From assembly GCF_019649055.1 (NCBI RefSeq), contig NW_026570469.1, positions 1 through 64,000 of the forward strand: a stretch of DNA of 64,000 nucleotides, given 5' to 3'. The translations under genes were made by a program, and so were the position numbers. Numbering within the stretch: the stretch's first letter is position 1; every line of letters starts with the position of its first letter. The stretch comes from Paramacrobiotus metropolitanus. Taxonomy: Eukaryota > Tardigrada > Eutardigrada > Parachela > Macrobiotidae. The notes under the pieces were generated by a model. It ran no database searches, was not told the origin of the DNA, and saw nothing but the letters and a program-made list of their open reading frames with translations. Below are positions 11,522-20,968 of this stretch, piece by piece.

Positions 11522-12415
11522 ATGTTCTTTCAGTGCGCCATTTTGCTGGTGTTAACAGGGAATGCGTTGGCGCAGACGTGCGACGAACTGCGTGAGCGCT
11601 GTGATGCTTTGCCCAACGCTAACTGGACGTTTATTGATGACGAAGCACTTCGTAATTTACCATGGCCGGCGACCAAGGAAGAATACACTCCTTTCCGAGC
11701 GCTGGCCGATGAATACTGCCGGTAGGAACTAGGATAGGCTATGCCGCTATGGTATTAAAATTCCCAAAATGCCTTGCACTCACGGTTAATTAGCGAAATC
11801 CGTCGTAACTGTCCTCAGGCCCGTAGCGGGTTAAGGACAGTCTGTCCTTAACCAAAACAGTGAAAACATGGAACAAGATTAATATTTCGCTTTGTCTTGG
11901 TAGCAAGACAAATGCATCGGCACTCTGCAAGAAGGACCTGATAACCCGTTGCCCCGATGATCCACAGGTAAAGGGTCGGTGGTACCAGTCCTTCTGTCCA
12001 TCCTCGATAGAGTGGTCACTATCCTGGGTGGCATTGTGCCAGTCCGACGTTAACCCGCTTTGGTATTACCGTGCTCACCGATACTGCGACATACGATCCC
12101 ATTCTGTGGATTTCAAGCTGCACAAAGAGTTGGAACAGTGGCCTTACCAGAGCAACGTCACCATTAATAATGCTAAAAGTCTGATCTGTCAGTAAGTGTC
12201 GCTTTTTCGCCGTGAATCGTAGTTTCATTTTATCACGGTTTTAACGAGAAATTGTGTGCATGGCTGCTTCATTGTGTAGGCACTTGGACGATTGTGTGAA
12301 CCGACTGGATGGTCCGCTATACGAATGGCTGTCCGTGGACTGCGGATCGGATGCGGTGGTAGACACTATGCGCGATGGGTGTCGGGCGCGGCACACTGCA
12401 TTCTGTTCAACTTGA
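11522..12415 (+). CDS. Copy 5 of secreted Cys-rich family, intact
   Basis: The exons are 11522-11721 (200 bp), 11904-12191 (288 bp) and 12280-12415 (136 bp), 624 bp in all, giving 207 aa. All splice sites are canonical and phase 2. A signal peptide (MFFQCAILLVLTGNALA) is followed by C-x5-C, LPWPAT, FRALAD and YCR. Exon 2 has LCKKDLITRCPDDP, a CPSSIEWSLS block, ALCQSDVNPL, YC and ICQ, with an NVT glycosylation site. Exon 3 has GPLYEWLS, DCGSDAV, MRDGCRARH and a final AFCST. Relative to copies 2 and 7 it carries extra Cys in CPSSIEW, LDDCV and DGCRA, so this subfamily (copies 3 and 5) may have a different disulfide set. AATAAA is at 12525-12530. It is the intact counterpart of pseudogene copy 3. 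Secretion is inferred; function is unknown. Confidence 0.85.
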
Positions 12416-13574
12416 AAAATATAACCGTTGGTGATGCCGTGTGCTTTAAAAACTGGAGAAATTTTCGACATTAATGGGTACCGTAAATCGATGTCAGCAC
12501 TCAAAACCGTAACGAAATTTGGAGAATAAAAGCGGAAAATAAGAAAAACGCTTCGCGGTATAGTGAATAACATATGCACGCCCAAAAAAGACTCATGTGC
12601 GCTGCATAAAAATGTCAATACAATAGCATATTGCAGGACCGCAAAGTAGGTAAATAGTAAATACTCGTTGAATCCCACCTGCAGCGGCGTCATACAGATG
12701 ATTAACAAAGCGTATAATCGCGCGTTTACGATTGCTACTCCAGGCTTACAGCTGATGTGGACGTCACTCTCACTGAACTGGTTTATTCATCCCGTTTTTC
12801 GCAACGTAATCAACGGTGTTGAGCAGCGCGCAAACAAGAAAACGAAATCCGTTGCAAATGCTAAGACCAACGCGTGCGAGTATTAAGTAAGCACTAATAT
12901 GCTTCTGTACCAGGTTCTCATTTTCGCTTTACTGATAATCATATTGTGCATTGGTATTGAACTTAGCATTGTTAATTTTTATAAGCGGCTGTCAATAGCG
13001 GAGGCAAGCACTCTCTGTTCTTGCTGCCGTCACCCGTCTGAAGTGTGACGTGTGACATATGGTTACACCAAGCACGGTACAAAAGCAACACGTACAGCCA
13101 CAACGTCTCACTCACGGTAGCAAGCACAGGGATTGGTTTAGATGCGATACTGACATCCTCGTACAGGTAACATAGCACTTTACGTAAAAAACATATATAT
13201 ACTTTTGTTTCCCGACATTCTGCGGTCGAGCTGCGAGGGATCCCCTTGGAACCCTGTGTAATTAAAACTGGCCGCCAACCATGAGTACGCCCCGGTTTGC
13301 ATCGAGATTTAATGTCGATAAAAATCAGACAGCATATGGTCGTGATGATAAATGCAGGCTGCAGCTGAAAATTGTGCTCGCAGTAGTACTATACTTAAGC
13401 GGCTGCACAATCATGTGTAGAAATAATTAGCCGGATACGGTACACGGCTGACAAGTTTCGCTACAAGTATAATTATTATCCGTGCATATTTGAGCTGTAC
13501 ATACATAGTATTAGCAACTGTAGATACTATAATATACGAGTTATAGAGTTCTGTAATTTTGCAGCAGTCACAGA
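12416..13574. other. Spacer between copies 5 and 6
   Basis: It contains the 3' flank of copy 5 and, around 13015-13060, a TTGCTGCCGTCA stretch that resembles the arm of the palindromic element at 34051-35362. Around 13220-13300 it resembles the 5' flank of copies 3 and 5. No gene is apparent. Confidence 0.4.
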
Positions 13575-14429
13575 ATGTACAACTGGTGTGCAGTTTTGTT
13601 CGTGTTAACAGGAAATGCGTTGGCGCAAACATGCCAGGAACTGCGTGAGCGGTGTGATGCCTTGGCTGACGCTATGTGGAGCTCCCAGAATGATCATTAG
13701 CTCAGTAATTTACCCTGGCCAACGACCAACGAAGATTACGCTCCATATCGAGTGTTAGCCGACAAAAACTTCCGGTACGAATTACGACAGGTTATATCGT
13801 ATCAGAAATTCCGCAATTATTTAAAACTAAAAAATTAATTGTCAAAATCGATCGCACAGGTCACCTTTTATAAAGCAGAGCACAACATTTGTTAGTATGT
13901 ATGTACCGCGTTTTTTGCGCTATTTTCGTAGCATGAATAATGCAACGGCACTCTGCAAAAAAGACTTGATAGCCCCTTGCCCCGACGATCCACACATACT
14001 GGCGTTCTACGATATGTACAGCCCATCCTCAATTGAGTGGTCTTTATCCTGGGTGGCATTATGCCAGGACGGCATCAACCCGCTTCGATATTACCGCGCC
14101 GAACGCTACTCTGGCCAGCTCTCCAGCGATGTAGAGTTCAAGTTGCACTATGAGCTGGAACTAATTCTTGGCCAGCGAAATGTCACCAATGCAAAAAGTG
14201 GAATCTGTCAGTAAGTGTCTCCTTTCCTGGCATGTTGGTTGATACAGTTTTAGCGAGAAATTTTGGTGAATGTCTGCTTAATTGTGTACTCATCTGGACG
14301 ATGGCGTGAAACGTTTGGAAGGTCCACTGAACGCGACGTTGTCCAGTGTATGCAGATCGGACACGGTGCACACTGCACACTATGCGCGATGGGTATCGGA
14401 TGCGGCACGCTGCTTTTTGTTCTACTTAA
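13575..14429 (+). pseudogene. Copy 6 of secreted Cys-rich family, pseudogene
   Basis: Exon 1 (13575-13774, still 200 bp) begins with an intact ATG and signal peptide but has an in-frame TAG at 13698-13700 (codon 42) and reads NFR instead of the conserved YCR. Exon 2 (13932-14210, 279 bp) is entirely open, with CKKDLIAPCPDDP, SPSSIEWSLS and ICQ, but one conserved Cys is Ser in ERYSGQ. The exon 3 region (about 14290-14429) has lost its acceptor, with GTGTAC in place of GTGTAG, and has a frameshifting insertion of CACACTG type after the GSDA-equivalent block. AATAAA occurs at 14503 and 14520. It belongs to the copy 3/5 subfamily by its TGNALAQTC signal region. Exon 2 has decayed least. Confidence 0.8.
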
Positions 14430-15484
14430 AAAATGCTTTTTAAGGAGATGGTGTGAGAAGTTTCGCCGTTAATGGCCACCGAAAATTTTTCTTGCTCAAA
14501 AGAATAAAGAAACTGCGAGAATAAAGCAGCAAATGAGAAAGTGTTTCTCGGTATAATGAATTAACAAGACAGAAAAGAGCACATGTGGCATTCAGAAAGC
14601 GTTTCCAAACCTTCCTTTATCATATGATCCATCTCCAGTACCACCTGTTGGATTAACAGATATTGCAAATACTATACTTTTGCATAATGTCAAAACTCAA
14701 AACTGTACAATTTATTTAACGAACCACAGTTATCAGTATAATCTTTAATAGAATAGTCTTGATAGTATAACAGGTGGAAACGGTTTCAGGATATCTACTG
14801 CTGCTTAAACTTAATAAACTGTCCAGTGACAACTTTGTCGAAAATGACCACGCAAAGATGAATGTCCTAGGCCCACTGCATCTGCTCCCTGGGCCATCGC
14901 GAAAAACTGCGAAGAGTCCGCTTGTCGTGCGATGCCTACATAATACGTGTATATCTTATGTGTGTACGTGTATATCTTATCTTGATACGTGTATATCTTT
15001 TGGCTGTTTTTTTTATCATTTTACCAACTCCGCTCGGCACATGAGGTAATGCATTAAGCTGAACTGAAAGCACCTGGTACTTTTTCTGCAGATTTTGAAC
15101 ACAGTAAAACTGTATGTGAATAAGATGTGTGGCAGAACGAGGTCTGATAAAATTTTTTCATCGTGATGACAGCCGGTTTTCGTTATTTAAGCCGATAAAC
15201 TTTAAATAACCTGTTCGTTATTTAGTCAGGCATACTTAGTACTTACTCATAGTGATTAAAGAAGATAACAAGATGCGATTGGGTGAAAATAGTTTCTGTA
15301 CATCATGTACACTGTAGTGAGCTATAGCAAATTCACATGGATTGTTTTTGACCAGCGTTAGTTTGGTTCTCTGTTCGGTACTTCGGTTAGCAAATGGAGC
15401 GCATTGCCTTTTAATCAAGATGGCAAAACTGATAGGTGAGATAGCGTAGATCTTGAGCCTTCTCGCAGCTGTAGCTCGTGCTCG
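14430..15484. other. Spacer between copies 6 and 7
   Basis: It is AT-rich. Around 14940-15000 there are three imperfect repeats of ACGTGTATATCTTATG type. No gene is recognised. Confidence 0.4.
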
Positions 15485-15493
15485 TATATAAAC
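15485..15493 (+). promoter_or_regulatory. TATA box of copy 7
   Basis: TATATAAAC lies 120 bp upstream of the copy 7 start codon, in a context similar to that upstream of copy 5. Confidence 0.45.
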
Positions 15494-15604
15494 GCCTGTG
15501 CATACCTGTTGCGGATATAGTAAGATTCACAGTCTCCACTAAATTACCAATCGAACTGTACACGCGCGTACAGTACTTAATTGCTTTTCCGCAACAGCAG
15601 AAAA

Positions 15605-16561
15605 ATGTTGGCCAGTTGCACAAAATTGTTCGCGTTGGCAGCAGCTGTTTTGGCGAAGACATGCGAGGAACAACGGGAAGCGTGCGACGTTTTAAGGAAC
15701 AACATGTATTCATCACAGAATGAACATGAATTAGACAATTTGCCCTGGCCAGCGACAAACGAGGATTACGCTCCATATAGAGCGCTCGCTGAAAAACACT
15801 GCCGGTATGTTATCGGCATTCCAAAAATTTATTCATGCATTAAAAGTTATCCTTTCTATGTACATACAGCAACCGAACTCCGATCAAGGAGATATTTTAC
15901 CTGACTAATGTAAAGCTTTCACTTAATTTTGAAAATGTTTGGTATTGGTTTTGATTTAATAACTGTAATAATCTCTTATAACTGTCATAAATCAGAGCCC
16001 GAACTATGTTTTTCATAATCCTTTTTCGGGCACCGCATTCGTAGCATGCAAAACGAAACAGCACACTGCAAGAAGGCCCTGATGGCCCGTTGCTCCGACG
16101 ATCCCTATATTTCGGCGCGCTACTTCTACTACAGTCCTTACTCGGCAGGATGGGGCCTGTCAAGGGCTGCACTCTGCCAGTATGACATTAATCCGCTGCG
16201 GTATACCCGCGCTGAACGCTACTGTGACCGACTAACACGCGATGTAGAGTTCCAGTTGCACCATGGGTCGGAGGAGGCGGCGTCCCAGCGCAATGTCACC
16301 GATGTGAAGAGTGCGGTCTGCGAGTAAGTGTTGCCGACCTAAGCGTTTTTCTTTTGCAGTCTACTATTTGCGTATTTATAAACCAAGTATTTGTACGTAT
16401 ACTTACTACGTACTTATTAATTGTGTAGAGGCCTGCGCACGTACGTGGAGCGACTGGAAGGTCCGCTCAACGCGACGCTGTCCAGCGTTTGCGGGTCGGA
16501 CGCGGTGGAAGCTATGCGCGATGGCTACCGAGCACAACATGCCGCTTTCTGTATTTCCTAA
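15605..16561 (+). CDS. Copy 7 of secreted Cys-rich family, intact
   Basis: The exons are 15605-15804 (200 bp), 16045-16323 (279 bp) and 16429-16561 (133 bp), giving 203 aa. All introns are GT-AG and phase 2, with intron 2 only 105 bp. The signal peptide is MLASCTKLFALAAAVLA. The mature part has C-x5-C, LPWPATNEDYAPYRAL and HCR; then HCKKALMARCSDDP, SPYSAGW, ALCQYDINPLRY, YC and VCE; then LEGPLNATLSSVCGSDAVEA and a final AFCIS. Two family-typical residues differ (RCSDDP for RCPDDP, SAGW for SIEW). AATAAA is at 16678-16683 inside GAGAATAAACGCCGCC, a context shared with copies 5 and 6. I chose the ATG at 15605 because it gives the 200-bp exon of all siblings; an upstream in-frame ATG at 15581 would add eight residues before the hydrophobic core. 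Confidence 0.85.
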
Positions 16562-17768
16562 AATGACCTTGCAAATGCCGAGTAGATTTTTGATTTTAAA
16601 ACAATGCCGACGTTAACAACACCATTATTAGTCCAAAGGACATACGAATAGTTTATTGTCGTAAAAGAGAATGTGAGAATAAACGCCGCCATATTTGTGC
16701 AGATCAAACCGATCCTCGAAATAGGCGAAATCCTCGTTCAGATACCATTTTTTGGCGTCTGTCGTACGTATGGTGCACGGACATTTCTCACATTTTTCGA
16801 GGCGTGTTTAAAAACATTTTTTTCCGAACCTGCCGTTATCATTAGAGTATCTTCCTACTGGCAAATCCAAATTGGTTGATTTTGACTCATAGTTCAGTAA
16901 AATGTAACAGCTCTTAAATGCAGCATAAATCGCTGGCGTACTTTCTGATCAGTTTTTTAAAGCGTTCATATTAAAACTGCATGCAAGCAGAAGCGTCTGT
17001 AAAATTTTTTTAAAAACGCAGGAGCGTCTGTAGATTTTTTCCAGTACGATGTTCCGTCACATACGTGAAAAAATGCATGTCCTTTTGCTATAGGTGACAC
17101 GGTCACCAGGCAGCGTTACATAAAATTATAATGCTTTTATACATTTTTATTCGAGAATTTGTCGATTGCGAATTTCAGCAAAACAGATGCATATATGATA
17201 CGTTTATTGTAAATATAAGCAAATATAATTTTTTTCCGTGTGAAGCTATTTTACAATTGTGTCAGCCGTGTGAAGTTTCGTACAATGTGAGAGATTAACC
17301 GCGGTTGAAGAAAGTAGTGAATTTCTCTCCTTTAGTGCCCTTTAATGGACACTGTATCCATCACTGAAACATTAATACAGAGTAGTACTATTCTAGTATC
17401 AGGCATTATTGCCTGTTGAATACCAGTAACAACTTTCACACAAGGTTAAGCACGCGTCCACCGATAAGATCTCGCCATTTAGCGTTATCATGGAAGCGCA
17501 TCTTTCTGCCATCATCATTGCAATCATTGTAGCGCGAAGACAACTAGTCCCGAATTCGATTACATTAAAATACAAAATCATAGTGTTGCCGCTCACTTGC
17601 TAGCCGGTGATTGCGGGTTATTTTTGTCAGTAACCCACAGAGCGTTTAAGCATCAGCGTTAAAAGTGCTTTAAGATTTTTAAATAACTGAATAAGAAGCG
17701 CGGAATAGTAAGCACTGAATAAGTACTAAATAAGAAGCATTGTTGCACCGCATATCGAAACCAGCAAA
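16562..17768. other. Spacer between copies 7 and 8
   Basis: No gene is recognised. A GAGCGTCTGTA motif is repeated around 16990-17035. Confidence 0.4.
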
Positions 17769-18867
17769 ATGATCTGTTGGTGCGCAATGGTGATCGTCTT
17801 GGCAGCGACTGCCTTGGCGGAAACATGTACCGAGTTGCGCGAATCGTGTAATACCCAGAGCGACTACAAGTGGAGTTCTCAGAGTCAGGATGATCTACGC
17901 AACCTTCCCTGGCCAGCCACCAACGAAGACTACGCGCCATATCGAGTGTTGGCCGACGAATTTTGCCGGTAGGCTATGTAATCGATATTTCGAAAATTAC
18001 TTAAATTAATATGACAAAATTTTCTTACTTACTTAAATACATATTACAAAAAGTTCAGCTGTTGTAAATTAGTAAAAAATGTAGGATTAAAAAACGTGGA
18101 AACTGATCAGGGAGTCCGAGGCTCATATTACAATAACGAATAAATTGCTAGTAGCAATTTATTCTACCACTGAATTCGCACAAAGAAGCGCGTCTTTCAG
18201 CACTGTGGGGTAAATTGTTCGTTATTTTTCATTTTACACCGAACTACGCTTTTGTTTGCAACTTAATGAAAATGAAAACTCTGAACCAGTCCGGTGCGCA
18301 GTTTATTGATTACTTATAATAATGTGACCGAACTGCATATTATAGAAAAGCCGATTTATGGTATGTATTTTCGATTTATAGTAAGCAGAATGCAACTGCA
18401 CACTGTAAGAAGGACCTGATTGCCCGTTGCCCCGATGATCCTTACTTGCTGGCTCGTGCCCTATCTTATGGTCCCTACTCAATAGAGTGGTCTCTGTCCA
18501 TGCTCGCGCTGTGCCAGTCCGACATCAACCCGCTGCGGTACTTGCGCGCCGAGCGACACTGTCGCCAACTGACCCGCGAGGTGGAATTTCAGTTGCACGG
18601 GACTCTGAACAGGAGGCTAACCAGCGCAATGTCACCGAGGTCAAGAGTTGGGTCTGTCGGTAAGGGTCACAAGCCAGTGTCATACGGTATTACTCCAACA
18701 ATTTCTGTTCAAATCTGTTTAATAAACTGTGTAGACAGCTGCGCGATTACGTGGAGCGATTGGAAGGTCCGCTCAATGTGACTCTGTCCAGTATCTGCGG
18801 ATCGGACGCAGTGAAGGTCATGCGCGACGGTTATCAAGCGCGGCATGCCGCTTTCTGCTCAGTCTGA
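17769..18867 (+). pseudogene. Copy 8 of secreted Cys-rich family, single frameshift
   Basis: The exons are 17769-17968 (200 bp), 18382-18659 (278 bp) and 18735-18867 (133 bp). Every element is intact, with a signal peptide (MICWCAMVIVLAATALA), LPWPATNEDYAPYRVLAD, HCKKDLIARCPDDP, GPYSIEWSLS, ALCQSDINPLRY, GPLNVTLSSICGSDAV and AFCSV. The exception is that exon 2 is one base short of the 279 bp of copies 2, 6 and 7. The missing base lies just after CAGTTGCAC, near 18600, next to a GGG run. Downstream, the family frame is fully preserved through exon 3, so this is one lesion. As sequenced, translation shifts and stops at 18779-18781 in exon 3. This is either a very recent pseudogene, a polymorphism, or an assembly indel next to a homopolymer. 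Confidence 0.75.
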
Positions 18868-18916
18868 GAATGACCTTACTAATGTAGTGCGGGCTTTGAA
18901 TTGTATATACACCTGT

Positions 18917-19516
18917 GGCACGTTTCGTACCAAAGAAAAAAGTGAATCCGTTTTTCTCTTCTTGTAGTCACAGCAGACATCTGTATACAGGCTGTAGACA
19001 CCCTGTAGTCCTATCGGTAGCCACCTGGTTTCTTAAGATGTATACAGGTTGTTTACAGGGTGTCTACAGGTCGTCTACGGATGTCTACCGCTGTATACAG
19101 GCAGCCCTTCTTAGGTCAGCTCGATGTTCTGCGTGTATACAGCGGTAGTCGTTAATAGACAGCCCGTGGACACCACTGTAGACATACTGTAGCCACCTAG
19201 TTTCTTAGGTTTCTTGGGTTTTCTTAGGATGTATCCAGGGTGTCTACATGCTGTCTACGGATGTCTACCGCTGTCTACAGGCAGCGCTTTTTAGTTCAGC
19301 CGGATGCTCTGCCTGTAAACGCCGGTAGTCATCTGTAGACAGCCCGTAGACACAACTGTAAGCATACTGTAGTCACCTGGTTTCTTAGGCTTTTTTGGAT
19401 GTATACAGGGTGTCTCAGGTTGTCTACATGGTGTCTACAGGTTGTCCACAGATGACTACAGTGACTACAAGACGGAAAAAAACGTTCCGGTTTTTTTCTT
19501 TGGTACGAAACGTTCC
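18917..19516. mobile_element. 600-bp inverted-repeat element with GTCTACAG-type repeats
   Basis: The ends are inverted copies: GGCACGTTTCGTACCAAAG at the left and CTTTGGTACGAAACGTTCC at the right, with A-rich stretches just inside. The interior is an imperfect minisatellite of TGTCTACAG/CTGTAGACA words, itself partly palindromic, plus three short TTTCTTAGG units (around 19199-19228 and 19380). It lies 50 bp after copy 8. I could not find a convincing target-site duplication. It has no coding capacity and so looks like a non-autonomous DNA element. Confidence 0.65.
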
Positions 19517-19735
19517 ATATATATCGTGTAATGCTAACAACGGATTATTTGCGAATTTTTCTTTGCAACCGTCACCTCAACAACATTATCTTCGATTGAC
19601 CTCCGTTAACTGACCACTAACCGCACCGCCTTCAATAAAGCGTACACTTTCAAGTCTTTAAGACAGCTTCTCCCAAAAATTCTTGCGGCCCATCATAACC
19701 TCTGCAAGTAAAAGTCTCAAGTAACCGCACCAGAT

Positions 19736-20968
19736 TCACTGCTTCTGCTTAGGCTGAGGCTTTGCCGCGGGTCGATTGCCCGGTTTCTTCGGTTTCCCTT
19801 TCCGCACTTTAAACCAGTACCATGCTCCCCCGCCAACGGCGCCGAGCAGAACAACCTAAATGATGTCAGACTCCTTATAGCAAGTAAATCGCATTGGATG
19901 GGAATTTCGGGATTATAGATACTGGCTGGAACTTCGGCTTTTCTTTAACTTACCACTCCAACAACTACTCCCACAATCAATCCTGTATTTGAGCCCCCGC
20001 TTACTGTAACATAAAGTAGTAGTTCAAAGCTTGTCACGTCACGAGATGGGTGTGCTAGATTACCTGCAGAAATCGGCGTCTCGGTTACCACGGACACTGT
20101 AGTGGTGATGGCGGTGGTGGTGGCAAGCGGTACTGGCAGCGGCTCGTTTGGTAATAACCCGCTAGGTAGCGGCTCGTTGATGCGGCTGGAAGCGTTAGCG
20201 CCCAGTTGGTAGGCTACGAGAATATCATCTGGCGAGTAGGAGTCCTTCAAAGAAATTAACGTCATTCTAGTGAGTACTGTCATATATAACCGAAAAATAA
20301 AACTTTAAAACTTAAAAAAATTTGAAATCGGTCCGGGGTTAAAATAATAATAATAATAAAATTGGCAAACCACGTGCAAAAGGGGATCACTCTGCGCGCG
20401 CAAAAATCTCCAGCACGGAGTTCGAGCCGAGAGCGCGCGTATGCTTAATAATATGCGTTAAAACAAATGTATTGATTGCATCCGAACCTTTTGTATTATC
20501 ACCGGCTGCACCATGATTTCATCCCATGTTTTCTGGTTACACCCCATGTTCTTATTCTCAAAAGGTTGGGCGCACAGACACTTGCGTGCCAAAAACTTCC
20601 CCGGCGGCCCCTTGACGACGTCTTTACCATTAAGGAGAACGCAGACCATGGTGTTGTTGTCGCCTTTGGATAGTGTATTAAACAGTTGCCAGTCATCTGC
20701 CGCCGCGACGGATTTCGGAGCGTGACAGCTGCGCTGTGTCATTCCCCGCTCTACGGAAATGGTTGTCATTCATGGGTCAGTTAGACAGCGCAAAACACCT
20801 GAATACCAAAGTAGAATAAATTGTTGGGGTCCGGATTATATAAAGTCGTTATTACATGACAGGTGTCGGTGCCGTTACAGGTTACATTGATGTTTCCCGT
20901 GTCCGAACAGTTCTTGAACTGCTCAGGCGGGGTTATACAGATATTGCACCGTATGGTCGCGTTAATGC
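19736..20968 (-). CDS. Ly6/three-finger-like single-pass membrane protein, 5' exon missing
   Basis: Five exons on the minus strand fit together with matching phases: 20968-20807, 20750-20503, 20244-20064, 20003-19954 and 19855-19736 (stop TGA), 761 bp in all. Two introns are 56 and 60 bp. The first two exons hold ten Cys: C-x2-C near the start, NCS, TCN, TCH, SCH, VCV, KCLC and a final GCN. This order, ending in CN, is typical of Ly6/uPAR three-finger domains. Four N-glycosylation sequons lie in the first exon. A Pro/Thr-rich stalk follows, then a hydrophobic segment (GLIVGVVVGVVVLLGAVGGG) and a basic K/P-rich tail (KVRKGKPKKPG), so the protein would be type I rather than GPI-anchored. The signal-peptide exon upstream was not found. 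The splice choice CCG|GTGATA and acceptor TTTGAAG| between exons 2 and 3 is the least certain. The Ly6 assignment is inference from Cys pattern. Confidence 0.65.
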
